Shown piece after piece: positions 35,551 to 46,537 of a stretch of 64,000 nt of DNA (its first letter is position 1; every line of letters begins with the position of its first letter). The stretch is from NCBI GenBank assembly GCA_029532625.1, contig JARFXM010000003.1, forward strand, positions 2,418,001 through 2,482,000, written 5' to 3'. This DNA comes from Lomentospora prolificans (lineage: Eukaryota > Ascomycota > Sordariomycetes > Microascales > Microascaceae). The position numbers were made by a program, and so were the translations under genes. Below the pieces are notes generated by a model, which worked only from the letters and a program-made list of their open reading frames with translations, was not told the DNA's origin and made no database searches.

Positions 35551-36748
35551 TTAGATGGTGCCAAAGCCAGCAGTGTTGATGACATTCTTGGCGGTGTTGT
35601 AGTCGGTCGCGCTGGCGATGTTCTTGCCAGAGAAGTAGGAGAAGAAGGAGGTATCGGAGCCAGAGAAGCTTCCAGAGCTGCCGAAGCCGTTGACCTGGCA
35701 GACGTGGCCGAGGTAGGTGGAGCAGGCGGCGTTGGCGTTGGCGTTGGGGCTGCTGAAGAGCTTGCCGGAGCCACCGGCCTCCAGAGGGGTGTTGATGTTT
35801 TGGAAGACGTTGCCCTCGGCGAGGACCTTGGCGCCGGAGTCGAGCTCGAAGGAGTGGCCGGTGCTGTCGTACCAGTAGTTGTTGACGGCGTGGAGGAGGG
35901 TGTTGCCGGCGACCTTGGGGGAGCGGCCGGACATGTGGTAGATGTAGTTGTTCTTAAAAGTGATCATCTAGAGACTTGGTGTTAGTGGATGCGTGAAAAT
36001 CGAATCACGAGGAATGGTTGAATCAACTTACGTCGTTGGAGCCGGTGAAGTAGAGTCCCCAGTAATGGTAGCCGTCGCAAGTAGCAGACCACGAGGTCTT
36101 GCCGTCGAACTTGCTGTTTGAGATGGTCACGCGACCACTAGCGTTATTGCCGAGGACGACGTGCTGACGGCCAATGAGGGAGGTGGTAACGTGGTCGATC
36201 CAGATCAAATCGGTGTTATCCAAGGTGATGGCGTCACCGCCCCAGACGTACTGCGGGTTAAGGTTGGTGATGTGGACGTTCTGGATGATGATGTTGCTAA
36301 CACCGCTGACCATACGGAGACCCTTGCCCTTGATGACACCTTTGCTGCCAACGCCGATAAGGGACTTGTTGGACTTGACGGTGATGCCAAGAATGCCGGC
36401 CTTGTCGTAGGTGACGCTGACCTTGGGGGCGTTGGGCTGGTAGTTGTCGCACCAGCTGTTCTTGTTGATCGAGGTCTGGCAGCCCGAGGCCGTGCCCCAG
36501 GGAGCGCACCCGGTCTCAGTGGCGGTGCCCTCGGATCCGGTGAAGTCAAAGGTGCGGTCAAGCATGATGACGCGCGCTTGGGAGTCGCCGAGGTAGGAGA
36601 CGAGTTCGGCCGTGGTCTTGGGGTAGACGGGAGTGGCGCTACCGCCACCGGTGACGCCCTTGGCGAAACCCTCGGCGGCGCCGGTGACGGCAGCTACGGT
36701 CTGGGCGAGAGCCGCAAGAGCGCCGGTCAAGAGAACGGAAGTCTTCAT
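35551..36748 (-). CDS. Secreted pectin lyase (PL1)
   Basis: This is a polysaccharide lyase family 1 pectin lyase, which cuts highly methylated pectin by beta-elimination without calcium. Exons 36032-36748 and 35551-35967 give 377 residues. The signal peptide is M-K-T-S-V-L-L-T-G-A-L-A-A-L-A-Q-T-V-A-A. Pectin-lyase features are clear: G-C-A-P-W-G-T-A-S-G-C-Q, I-K-G-K-G-L-R-M-V-S-G-V-S-N-I-I-I-Q-N, V-W-G-G-D-A-I-T-L-D, I-W-I-D-H-V-T, and the catalytic arginine in S-G-R-S-P-K-V. The Trp-rich cleft and lack of the pectate-lyase calcium Asp set argue for pectin rather than pectate lyase. Strong C-ending codon bias produces false open frames on the plus strand. An in-frame upstream TTG was rejected in favour of the ATG at the signal peptide. 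Confidence 0.96.
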
Positions 36749-36917
36749 CGCGAGGGAGGAGGACAAGAATGAACCCAAACAGGTGGCCGAGTTTGAAGGA
36801 AATAATATTAGGTATCAAAAGAATGTAAAGCACCACGCTGTGGGATGAATCGAGATAAAGGTAGCCCGGTGTTATCACAGTCACACACCTGTCCCCCTTG
36901 GCGCCGAGCGTCTCGCC

Positions 36918-36925
36918 CTTATATA
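36918..36925 (-). promoter_or_regulatory. TATA box of the pectin lyase gene
   Basis: The minus strand reads TATATAAG, 170 bases upstream of the pectin lyase start, in an otherwise GC-rich stretch. It fits a core promoter with a leader of about 140 bases. Confidence 0.6.
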
Positions 36926-38365
36926 GGGCAGAGCAGCACAGGGCAGAGATCGGTGGATTGCCGGTATCCTCCGATCAGCCCTGTCATGTCGTCGGTCGTT
37001 CCCCTTTCATCGGCCGTTTGCTCCGCTTCTTGGGCCATCTGCAGCGTGCTAGCCCGGCACTATGGCGCTGTCCACCCTTCCGGTGCTATGATAGATCGAA
37101 TAGGGTCCAAATCTCCGGTGTGCAGGTGAAACTTTGGGCGGTCGTGATTCGTGGATCTCGGCTGGGCCATGGGGCTGTTGGTTCGTTTCATGGCATCACA
37201 TCGCTCGTCGGCGGATGGTCCACAAATTAGCTGTCGGGATTGATTAAGGGACGTGTGGGGACCCCGAACCTCGGGCAGCAGCTTCGAATTGGGAAAAGGG
37301 CCCTATCTTTTAATCGGAAAGTGGGACGGGGGAGGGAGCATGAAGTCTCGGAATGGGTAGGAGAGAGTGTGGGCGTCGTCATCAATGCACCCGTTTCGAG
37401 ACAGACCTGGCCCTGGCGGGAGGAGTCGTCCAATGTTTTTCTTCCTCAAGCCTCTTCTTGACAATAATAGAGATTGACTCGTATTTGACTCTGAAAGCTC
37501 TTGTTCTCTTTTGCGAGCATGCTTGAAGAAGAGCACAGACCAGAGTTTGAAACTAGCTGAGGTGTTGCAACGGTAGTTCCCGCTGTAATTAATCCACCAA
37601 ATAATATTATTATATGCAACCAGCCAAAGCTGTCCGTCGCAAGGCTTTCTCTATTGTCAAGGGATTCCGACCGACCGGGTGTGATTCGAGCGCTTCTCGT
37701 CTCCTCCCACGTCACAACCCGACTTGTTCCTTCACATGACGGCTCGATGTGCCGGTTATCCAGCTTCTAGAAGGGGAGACTTGGCGGCCGTAGAATTTAT
37801 GTGATAGTCATTGGATGTGTTGTTGTTGTTGTTGTTGAATAGCATCAACATGCACATATTGTAGGCTTTCCCGCTCGGCGCTGCTCTCTATGGTCGCTCG
37901 CATCTGAGCACTTATCGATATCTACAAGGATCACAATCAAGAGTTGTTGAATTCAACTGTTCGTCGGAGATCGTCTCTTTCCTATCTTCTGACACCTTGC
38001 TGGATCAAACTTCATACACTCCGGGCGTTCGGCTCGTTCTCGAAGCCTTGCTCTTATTAAACAACTGTCAACTCTAGAGAAGAACTGGCTGCTTGCACAT
38101 CTCGTTGCACACACGATTTCTACCCACACTTTATGCCATCTTGTAGTGAGTTGGGAGGAGACATACATGGTCTTGTTGTGTAGGGGGCTACGCATTTTGC
38201 GGAATGCACGCTGGGCTAAATAGAACGACCTGTGACCGAAATCTCGAGCTAAAGCTATAATCACCATTCCTTCAGATCACTTCGCTCACTTTAGTCACAA
38301 AGCAAACACCTCTCTGGGACACATCTTTATACACTCCAAGCTCGGGTGCCGCCTCTCTTGACCAC

Positions 38366-38706
38366 CCTAGTAAGCAAAATAACTACCAGCGGTGGCAATG
38401 ATCACCGACAGGGCGCCGGCTGCGATGACGGTTACTATATCACTCTTGTTGTATCTCGATTTACTCTTGGAACTCACAGGCTCCTTGAAAACTGCATTCG
38501 TGCAGCTGTTTTTCGGAACACTGTCTCTATTGCTCTTGTCAGTGCCGCTTCCCGGCAGGGTATTATCAATACTTCCCTCGTGCTTACGGTTTTGGTCCTT
38601 GTACACTCGTCCGCATCTTTGATAATAAACGGTGGATCAATTGCGTCGGTGCACATGTGCTTGTTATATGCGTGTTGACATTTGATAATACCGGATATTG
38701 CCATTT
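38366..38706 (-). pseudogene. Broken short membrane-protein frame
   Basis: Two overlapping minus-strand frames look like parts of one protein. The upstream frame (start near 38704) has spaced cysteines in I-I-K-C-Q-H-A-Y-N-K-H-M-C. The downstream frame ends in a clear membrane helix, D-I-V-T-V-I-A-A-G-A-L-S-V-I-I-A-T-A-G, after a Lys/Ser/Asn-rich stretch. They are offset near 38605 with no good intron between, so a frameshift or a missed exon is needed. The Cys-Tyr-Asn-Cys spacing faintly recalls the Brr6/Brl1 disulfide domain, but this is weak. It could instead be a small orphan gene. Confidence 0.3.
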
Positions 38707-39237
38707 TCTAAAGACGAACACAACTTAGACTAGGTAGTAGAGACCTGGCTAAGACCGAATATTTCTGGGGCCGAATATACATGTAGAACGAAGGCATCAT
38801 AAACTCGGGTTCCCTCGAGGATGCGGCCGTTTCGCTCTGCCTCAGTTGTCGTATAGTAATTATATTGGCCAGCCTATGTCATTGGTCCGTGTGTAAGGTA
38901 GTAACGACATCAAGGAGAGTCCTGGTGGAGGAACTCACTGTTGTCACTCTTGCTGAGAACATATCAAGGTACTCTGCGTTGGTATTGGCCAACGCATCAA
39001 TAATATATCAATGGATGTAAGCACTAAGAGGATGACCGCAAGTATTTATTAGAAGCCTCCAATGTCTCTTCGTTGAGAAAGTAATAATCGTTCTGGAGAA
39101 GAGGGATATTGGGCAGCGGGATGCTTGAAACGTCTGATTGTGTGCCCTTAAAAGTCTAATGGGTCATCGGCAAATTCCACGTCAATCCTCATCGCGCGCC
39201 GAGGAGAGGGATCACCTACCAAAGATTCGAGAGGAGC

Positions 39238-39238
<1 letters not shown>

Positions 39239-39268
<30 letters not shown>
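39239..39268. repeat. A30 homopolymer
   Basis: A run of 30 A bases lies immediately downstream, on the minus strand, of a tRNA-like relic, where it reads as a long T tract. Confidence 0.97.
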
Positions 39269-39270
<2 letters not shown>

Positions 39271-39282
39271 ATCGAGCAGCCT

Positions 39283-39365
39283 GAGTTCATGGAGACTCGA
39301 ACACAAAACCTCCAGCCCATCCTTAGTCATATGCCCGCGGCGCATTGGCCACCGAGATGTACCTT
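39283..39365 (-). repeat. tRNA-derived relic, Leu(AAG)-like
   Basis: The minus strand has an A-box-like TGGCCAATGCG (39341-39351) and a B-box-like GTGTTCGAGTC (39294-39304). Between them is an anticodon-loop-like CTAAGGA (39320-39326), as in tRNA-Leu(AAG). The stems do not pair well and no acceptor stem closes, so it is not a working tRNA. It runs into a 30-base T tract, the layout expected of a tRNA-derived SINE or a decayed tRNA. Confidence 0.45.
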
Positions 39366-39639
39366 GGGAAATTGTGAGGGACTGGATCGTGATAGCCTCA
39401 TCGTTCTCGAACACGCTCACCGAGGCACTGTCCAACTTCTCTACCCGAGACCATCCCCATATCGAAAAAAGAAATACGAAAAAGTCACTCTCGAGTATTA
39501 CACAAGTCCACTGGAAGCACCATAAGAAATTTACATCTTCTAAATTACGAGGCTGCTGGTAATAAATGTTGGACGATCCGGGAGCAGGAAACAGACGAGT
39601 GTCCGACTGGCAAAAAGGCGTTCGGTCCCGAAGGACCTC

Positions 39640-39752
39640 CGTCTCCTATCCCATTCTAGAGATACCAACTCCTCCCAACCCCGAGAGTTTGACCTGATCT
39701 AGTTCCACCTAGACGCCTCAACCCAACGTTCGACCGCTAGGCTATCTCCCAA
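39640..39752 (-). repeat. Second tRNA-like relic
   Basis: The minus strand begins GGGAGAT and has a perfect A-box consensus, TAGCCTAGCGG (39734-39744). It has a weak B-box-like segment and a partial acceptor complement ATCTC. It has the same orientation as the relic 350 bases away, and the two may belong to one retroposed unit. Confidence 0.3.
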
Positions 39753-41531
39753 GGTGACAGTCCTTTCACTTATTTTGATACATCACACTTACCCGCTTTC
39801 CTTGTGGTAACACATGCTCCCCTCCGAAATTGCAACAACCTATACACAACCGCTATTAATACCGGAAAGGACTATTTGACTCTTGCTAATGGAATATTAC
39901 TGACTTAGGATCGGTTATGACGGATTTATTACTTGCTGCTAATTTCCTGTTCTCGGAGTGCGTGAAAGTCACTGGAGCGAAGGCGTGATTCCGAGGCCTT
40001 CGGACAGGGTCAAGCACTGGTTTCAACGGCGGATATATCTGTGGAGGGGAGGTCCTCTGATAAATCAAAGTTCCCATGCCAGACTGGCTGGTATCTTATC
40101 TTCCACTTGGCCCCGAGGAGCCATGAATCTATCCATTCGGCCGGGTTCAACCAACCAACTCTAACCCCCGAAACTACAGGGAAACCACAGCCCAGTCGTC
40201 CTTTCTCCCGAAAGTGGAGAGGAGAAGATCACCGGTGAATCCGCCACCATGCAGTTAGCTTTTGCGGGGATTCGGAGAGTCGGAAGGCTGGGGAATTTCC
40301 CGCCCTTCCTTCCCTTGAGCCCACCCGGGTTTAGCGCCTCATCTAAGGCACAAGGACAGACCTAAGCATCCCACTACGCCGACGGAGGCGGGGGCCGGCC
40401 ACTACCCCCTCGGATGTCCTCTTGAACAGCGTGGCCGAGGGAAACTAGGGTACAATCCGGGCTGGGCAGAGTTTCTCTTGACTACGGACCTTCTTGAGCG
40501 TTCAGTGGTGCTTTGGAGCCAGATAAATGAGCACTCCGAACCGCCGTGGGACCAAGGAGCTTCCCCACGAACCCTACACAAAAGGATGCCCTTGGCCGGC
40601 GATGCCAGGACACCTAGTGCGGAGCCACAGCCGGAGATTTCCCCACTAGGAGCCTCCGCTAAGCAGAATTGTCCCCAGCCCCAACAACGTTTACCCCGCA
40701 AATTGAACTGGAGATACGCCTGCGCATCACCACAATGGGTCTGGGGATCGAGGTAATATATGCGAGAGGGGATCGGCGAGCTTTGTCACCATTGCCTCCC
40801 TTCTGATTGGCAACGACATTGCTCGTCGTGCTTGGGGTGCCGTACTTGCGCTAGTCCATCCCCGCATCGTGTATCGTCAATTATTTTAGCCTGGCGATGG
40901 GCCGCGCTGGTGAAGTACACATTTTCCATCCTCGTGCGCGCCATGGGGAGCTACTGGACCCTTCCTAATGTCTAGGAAGCTGTGTCACTAGCAACTTGAC
41001 GGCGCAACACCGCCGCCATTGACATCCCTTTGTCCCACCGCCCCGTCAGGTTTCCATTTCCCCGCCTTCTGCGCACTATTTCACCTCTTCGATCGTGTCC
41101 TCCGGGTCCCGTCCCCGCTGTCAATCCCCGCCCCCCACGTCAGTCAGTGGTTTGGGGAGACAGGAACTCCCACTAATCTCGTTGCTTCCAAGGACATTTC
41201 AACAATTCTCTAGTTGAGGATTGGTTGCGGTCAACCGGAAGATACGGTCGTTCCTTCCATCCGCTTCGTGTTTGTGAACCAAAAAGAGGCAATCTCGTCG
41301 TCTCGAGGCGCAGGGGTAGATCGCGGAGTAACAAATGTGTGCAGCCACTTCCGACGCTAGTTCAACTCACGCCTTCCGTATATAATAACCCATCACGCTG
41401 CCTGTGCATGCATGACCAACAAGTGCACTTTGGTCTCCAGGACTCTCTTCGCCTTATTCCTCCTTTCCCTCAAGACCACCACCAACCATCCATACCCGCG
41501 TCAATCCCCGCTCAACCTTTGACTGCCATCT

Positions 41532-43539
41532 ATGGTCACGTCCATTCTATCTATAATCAAGTCTACTATGGCCGCAGCGGAAGTTACCGTGCCCTCCCGT
41601 CTTAGGACTGTGCCGGGCTCGGTCAATATCCCCGTCGCCAAATTCCCAACCACACCCAACAAGACAGCTCCCGCAGACGTTTCCAAAATTGCAGCCGACC
41701 TTGTGAGCTCTTTCAACGAAGCCGTCGAATCTGGAGACTACCAAGCAATTGCGGACCTGTTCGTCGAGAATGGGTTCTGGCGTGACCACTTCGCTCTAAC
41801 GTGGAATTTCCGAACGGTCAATGGCCCAAGCAATATTGCGAGCTTTTTGAAAGAGGCTGCCAAAAGCAGAGATGGTTTCAGGCTCAAGAAGATTGAGATC
41901 GACAACAGCTCCAAGACCCGCGCCCCGACCTTCACGGCTATCGATGGTCCTGGCGAGACCTTTGGTATCCAGACCTTCCTCAATGTGGACACCGCCATTG
42001 GAAAGGGTCGGGGTATCACTCGTTTCGTTGAAGTCGGCGGGAAGTGGAAGATCTTTACTCTCTACACGAGCCTGCGAGAGTTGAATGGCCATGAGGAGGG
42101 TACTTACCACAATAGGCCTGCCGGTGTGGAGCATGGAGGCAAACCCGGCCGCAAGAATTGGGCCGAGCGAAGGGCGGCTGCAGCCGATTTTGATGATGGT
42201 AGCGAGCCTGCGGTATTCATTCTTGGTATGTGCAAAACTACTCCGACTTTCCGTCTTGATAGCGATCGCGATTATGCTAACGTCAACATTAGGTGCCGGC
42301 CAGGCAGGTCTCACGGCTGCGGCGAGGCTAAAAGCCCTGGGGATTGAGACTCTCATTATCGATCAGAACGAGCGCGTGGGTGACAACTGGCGAAAGCGAT
42401 ATCACCAACTGGTTCTCCATGACCCTGTATGGTATGACCATATGCCCTATATGAACTTCCCTCCCCAATGGCCCATCTTCACCCCCAAGGATAAGCTTGG
42501 TCAATTCTTTGAGGCCTACGCGACGCTTCTCGAACTCAATGTGTGGACTCGCACGGAACTAGTATATACTAGGTGGGACGAGGAGAAGAAGATTTGGACC
42601 GTCATCGTGAACCGACGCAAAGAAGACGGCACCAATGAAGTACGCACGTTCCACCCCCGCCACGTTATCCAGGCTACCGGCCACTCCGGCAAGAAGAACA
42701 TGCCTGCCATGCGCGGGATTGAAACTTTCAAGGGTGACGTGCTGTGCCATTCGTCCGAGTTCCGCGGCGCTCGAGAGAACAGCCAAGGCAGGAAGGCTAT
42801 CGTGGTTGGATCGTGTAACTCCGGCCATGATATCGCGCAGGACTTCCTCGAGAAAGGCTATGACGTTACTATTGTCCAACGGTCAACCACTCATGTTGTT
42901 TCTTCAGCCGCCATCACCGGAATTGGCCTCAAAGGCGTCTATTCGGAGGACGCTCCGCCGGTTGATGATGCCGACCTGCTAATCCACGGCCACCCCAGCT
43001 CCGTCTTGAAGGCTCTCAACGTTACCATTTGCGAGAAGGAGGCCAAGTTTGACAAGGAGCTCCTCGATGGCCTTGACAAGGCGGGGTTTAAGACCGACTC
43101 CGGCCCGGACGGCGCCGGCCTGATCATCAAGTACTTCCAGCGTGGAGGCGGCTACTACATTGATGTTGGTGCGTCGCGTCTCATTGCCGAGGGCAAGATA
43201 AAGGTCAAGCATGGTCAAGAGATTGAGGAGGTTCTTCCTCACGGACTCCGTTTTGCCGATGGCACTGAGCTAGAAGCTGATGAGATCATCTTCGCCACGG
43301 GTTACCAGAACATGCGCACTCAGACGCGCCTGACGTTTGGCGATGATATTGCTGATCGAGTTGGCGATATCTGGGGCTTCAACGAGGAGGGAGAGATGCG
43401 AACCATTTGGCAAAAGAGCGGGCACCCTGGGTTCTGGTTCCATGGTGGGAACTTGGCGTTATGCAGGTACTACTCGGCGTTCTTGGCTTTGCAGATAAAG
43501 GCACTCGAGGAGGGAATCATGAAGTACGATGAGATTTAA
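41532..43539 (+). CDS. Flavin-containing monooxygenase with NTF2-like N-domain
   Basis: Two exons (41532-42225 and 42293-43539) give 646 residues, or 634 if the ATG at 41568 is used. Residues from about 50 to 200 resemble an NTF2/SnoaL-like fold (V-S-S-F-N-E-A-V-E-S-G-D-Y, W-R-D-H-F-A-L-T-W-N-F). The rest is a two-dinucleotide FMO/YUCCA-like oxidase. The FAD site G-A-G-Q-A-G is built across the intron, followed by E-R-V-G-D-N-W-R. The FMO region includes A-T-G-H-S-G, and the NADPH site is V-V-G-S-C-N-S-G-H-D-I-A. I-I-F-A-T-G-Y-Q-N is near the end. Such proteins oxidise small molecules, often in catabolism or secondary metabolism, but the substrate is unknown. There is no signal peptide. No biosynthetic backbone gene lies nearby. 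Confidence 0.9.
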
Positions 43540-45091
43540 CGTACAGCTACTGAACTTGGGAGTTTTAATGTTACCCCACCTATAGCTGTGAATACTATAC
43601 CTGGTGGAATGTAAAATTGTCCACTTGCACACGGCATATTTTGATCTTTGACACGCCTACGGCCCAGCGGTTGTGAAGGACAGTCATGCGTAGCTCTTAA
43701 ACGTCAGATATCATGTTCGCGGATGTAACCGCTAGGGCTGGTGGGTGTTTAAGAAGGGTCTCGGAACTGAGATGCCGGCAGGCCCCCGTTACCCCGTCCC
43801 TATGACTCTTGGGTTCTATGCCATAGCTGCAGTTTGTGTAACCCACTCAAGCCAGATCGAGGTGGGCAAGCCATAGTCGAAAGGCTCCAGTCACCCCCAA
43901 GAAGTTCTAATACGATGCCAACCGCCGCCAATAGGTCTAGTAGAAGCGTTTGAAGTTTTCGCAGCCTGTCGAAATCGCGAAAGGAACAGCGACGGCGTTA
44001 TTCTTGATCCATTAGAATCGGCCGACGAGGGAATTGTGGTGTGGCACAAGCCCCGAGAAGGGTTTGATGACGCATGGGGTGTCTTGGACGCTTTCTCTCA
44101 GCCCGGGGGCCTGGCTGATTAGCGATGAAGGGGTAAGAACTTGGACTTTGGATGATATTGACGACGTGACGAAGTTTACTGTTGCCGGGATGGACATCTT
44201 GTGGCCCGATTCAAATCTCTGGAGTCGCGTATACGAGCAGCAAATTCGCCAGTTTTGCTAAGCTCCTGTCTAAGAAGAAAATGTTGCTGGCTATGCGCCA
44301 TCGTCCAAGGAGTCATCTGTTGACAGCCTTGACGCTAAGGAAAAGCGAGAAGATGTCATTGTCATCATCCCAGACCTTGTCTTCGCTATTGATCCCGAAA
44401 AAGGGAGAGGTCTTGAAACGCAGGAGTACCGATATGGCCAGTTAATTGTCAACCTTAGAATCGCTGCCTGTAATAGTGGAAGTCTACTTGAGGCATCGCT
44501 AATGATGGACCTGAGGCGTTCGGATTCATTCACCACTTACAACTGCTCACAGTCCACGTTAGGTACACTCATGACCTACTCCGTAGGGTCTAATCAATAC
44601 TAGGTGGTAGCCGGTTCGGGTGGTTCCCCAGAAATTAATGTATTCATCCACGGAAGCTAAGATGACTGGTCCCTACCTTGTAATATTACCGTGCATGCGC
44701 TGTCGCCAGTTAATAATGTCGGCACTTGAAACTATAACAGTTGGCTCCATAAGCAATTTAATAATATAGTGTGCACGCAACCAAGACAAGTCATTGCCAA
44801 GGGGGGCCCTATAGTCCGGGTATGTTCGATCCTCTAGTTAACCGCATATAATAATATATCAGATCTGCATATCCAGGTCATATGGAGTTGTTTTCACGAC
44901 ACAGAATCACTATTAATTTATATTTACTCTCCATTGTACGGTGGCCGGCCCACGGGCTTGCTCGTCCACCACCAACTACTTAAATGACGCCTTGCCGCCC
45001 GTTACCCTCCACGATGCCAGCGTGTGTCGTTGCCGGTGTCGGTTCTTTTTTTGACCCTGGTAAAAAGTCGCGAAACTGTCGTGATATCAAG
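43540..45091. other. Intergenic with a gene relic
   Basis: This holds the monooxygenase 3' flank, a DUF917 relic at about 44271-44560, and the LPMO promoter. A plus-strand frame at 44034-44261, in the same frame as the relic, may be more of the same decayed gene. Confidence 0.5.
44271..44560 (+). pseudogene. DUF917-family C-terminal fragment, frameshifted
   Basis: The plus strand encodes D-V-I-V-I-I-P-D-L-V-F-A-I-D-P-E followed by E-Y-R-Y-G-Q-L-I-V-N-L-R-I-A-A. This fits the conserved end of DUF917 proteins (hydantoinase/oxoprolinase-associated), where V-P-D-L-I-x-x-L-D and Y-R-Y-G-L-R-V-x-V-L are typical. The next conserved block, G-P-E-A-F-G-F, appears from 44507 in a different frame, so there is a frameshift. 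An in-frame stop lies just upstream at 44271. No N-terminal part is seen. It is a relic of a gene whose intact relatives act on cyclic amide compounds. Confidence 0.55.
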
Positions 45092-45927
45092 ATGAAGTCT
45101 CTTGCTTGTCTTCTTCTCGCTGCTGCGGCCGCCCAGGCGCATTGTACGTCTCTAAAAAGAAAAAAAAAAGAAAAAGCCCCCGACTATTCTATTGGTCAAG
45201 TAGTAGCGCTAACTGCTCTAATAGATACCTTTCCACGGCTCGTGGTCAATGGTGTGCCCGAGGAGGCGGATTGGTCCGTCACCCGCATGACGAAGAACGC
45301 TCAAAGCAAGCAAGGCATCGAGAACCCTACGGTCGCCGACATCCGTTGCTACCAGGCACAGAACGCGCCCAACATCGCCACCGTTGCTGCCGGCTCAACC
45401 ATTCATTACATTTCCACGCAGCAGGTCAATCACCCTGGGCCTACTCAATACTATCTTGCCAAGGTTCCCGCGGGCCAATCGGCAAAGACCTGGGATGGGT
45501 CCGGTGCCGTCTGGTTCAAGTTCCATACCGAGATGCCAATGATTGATGCGAATAAGCAGCTCACTTGGCCCGGCCAGAGTAAGACAGAGTATGCACTTGT
45601 TCTCTTAAGACGTGTTTTTAATGCGTTGTGTTATTTATAGATGAATACGTGACGACGAACGCGACGATTCCTGATAGCATTCCCGACGGCGAGTATCTCC
45701 TGCGCGTGGAGCATATCGCCCTTCACATGGCCATGCAGCCAAACAAGGCGCAATTCTATCTCTCTTGCTCGCAGATTGAGATTACCGGTGGAGGAAATGC
45801 CAGCCCAGCTCCCCTGGTTGCGTTTCCTGGAGCATACAAGTCGAATGATCCCGGCATCCTAGTTAACCTTGGTGCGATCAGTGCAGAGTCGTATCAACCC
45901 CCGGGCCCAGCAGTCTGGCAAGCTTAG
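45092..45927 (+). CDS. AA9 lytic polysaccharide monooxygenase
   Basis: This is a secreted copper enzyme of family AA9 (former GH61) that oxidatively cleaves cellulose or hemicellulose. Exons 45092-45143, 45225-45578 and 45641-45927 give 230 residues. The signal peptide ends Ala-Gln-Ala, so His17 becomes the mature His1 of the copper brace (H-Y-T-F-P-R-L-V-V-N-G). The second copper His is in Q-Q-V-N-H-P-G-P-T-Q-Y-Y, and the axial Tyr is in A-Q-F-Y-L-S-C with its partner Gln. There is no CBM1, and the C-terminus ends soon after the catalytic domain. Introns interrupt the His-Tyr junction and the region before N-E-Y-V-T. The ATG directly before the signal peptide is chosen over upstream in-frame starts. 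Confidence 0.95.
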
Positions 45928-46537
45928 ATAGCAAGCGTTGGAATATAAGAAAATTCCATCACCTTTACAGACGTTGATCCATTTTTTTTCTCTTCCTGGG
46001 TTACAATACTGACCCGGCAGCGTGCCTGGAGTTGACTGCCGGGCAGTCATTGTTTTGTAGAAGCTTCGATAGGTTCTGTACTACCTATTATCCTGCAATA
46101 ATTTTATTATTACCAATGGTTGGGGCATCTGCATAGCCTGACTGGCCTGCATAACAGTAATGGGTGCAAATCCCGCCTAAAGGTTCCAACACGCCCGCCA
46201 TTGACACTGGAAGTGTTGGTTCAATTCCACGTATGATGCTGATGGCCAGATTTTTTTTTTTTTTTTTTTTTTTCTCCAACGCACTCCTTGCCTGGGTTTA
46301 CGCTCGCACGCGGGGTATTACCGAGTTGCCTGATGCCTGACATGACGCCAGGCTCTGATCGACGAAATTAAAACCCATGATTCCCAACAGATTTGGCTGG
46401 CCATTTACCACGCGGGGGGCTGCCTACTTCCTCTATTATTGCCAAAGATTGAATTCATAGTCATATTACTGATTGGCCTTACCAAAGGACTCTAGAAATC
46501 ATATTACGCCTGGCTATTAACCCGAGCCCATTTCGCA
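45928..46537. other. Intergenic with tRNA-derived element
   Basis: This lies between the LPMO and a DUF7730-like gene. It contains the tRNA-like element ending in T23. There is no protein gene. Confidence 0.6.
46122..46273 (+). repeat. tRNA-derived SINE-like element with T23 tail
   Basis: The plus strand has an A-box-like TAGCCTGACTG (46134-46144) and a near-perfect B box GGTTCAATTCC (46218-46228). Acceptor-like ends (GGCATC at the start, GATGCT after the T arm) could pair. A perfect 7-base hairpin, CCAACAC/GTGTTGG (46186-46192 with 46213-46219), sits between the boxes. The T stem does not pair well, so it is not a working tRNA. A 23-base T run ends the unit at 46251-46273. Confidence 0.45.

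Larger units (their letters stand above)
36749..41531. other. 4.8-kb gene-poor region with relics
   Basis: No intact gene is supported here. It holds the pectin lyase promoter, a (TTG)6 repeat near 37819, a broken membrane-protein reading frame (38366-38706), two minus-strand tRNA-derived relics with an adjoining A30 run (39239-39760), and about 1.4 kb of unassigned sequence before the monooxygenase gene. Open frames between 40400 and 41200 lack domains. Confidence 0.55.

Noticed and set aside
35485..36772. Plus-strand frames of 166 and 203 codons
   Set aside because: Antisense shadows of the pectin lyase exons.
39283..39365. Functional tRNA-Leu(AAG)
   Set aside because: The boxes resemble a tRNA, but the T stem and acceptor stem do not pair, so it is kept only as a relic.
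40402..40756. Overlapping 90-100 codon frames on both strands
   Set aside because: No ATG with context, domain or splice pattern. Possibly old transposon sequence, but nothing identifies it.
46122..46241. Functional class II or intron-bearing tRNA
   Set aside because: The acceptor-like ends pair but the T stem and anticodon arm do not.
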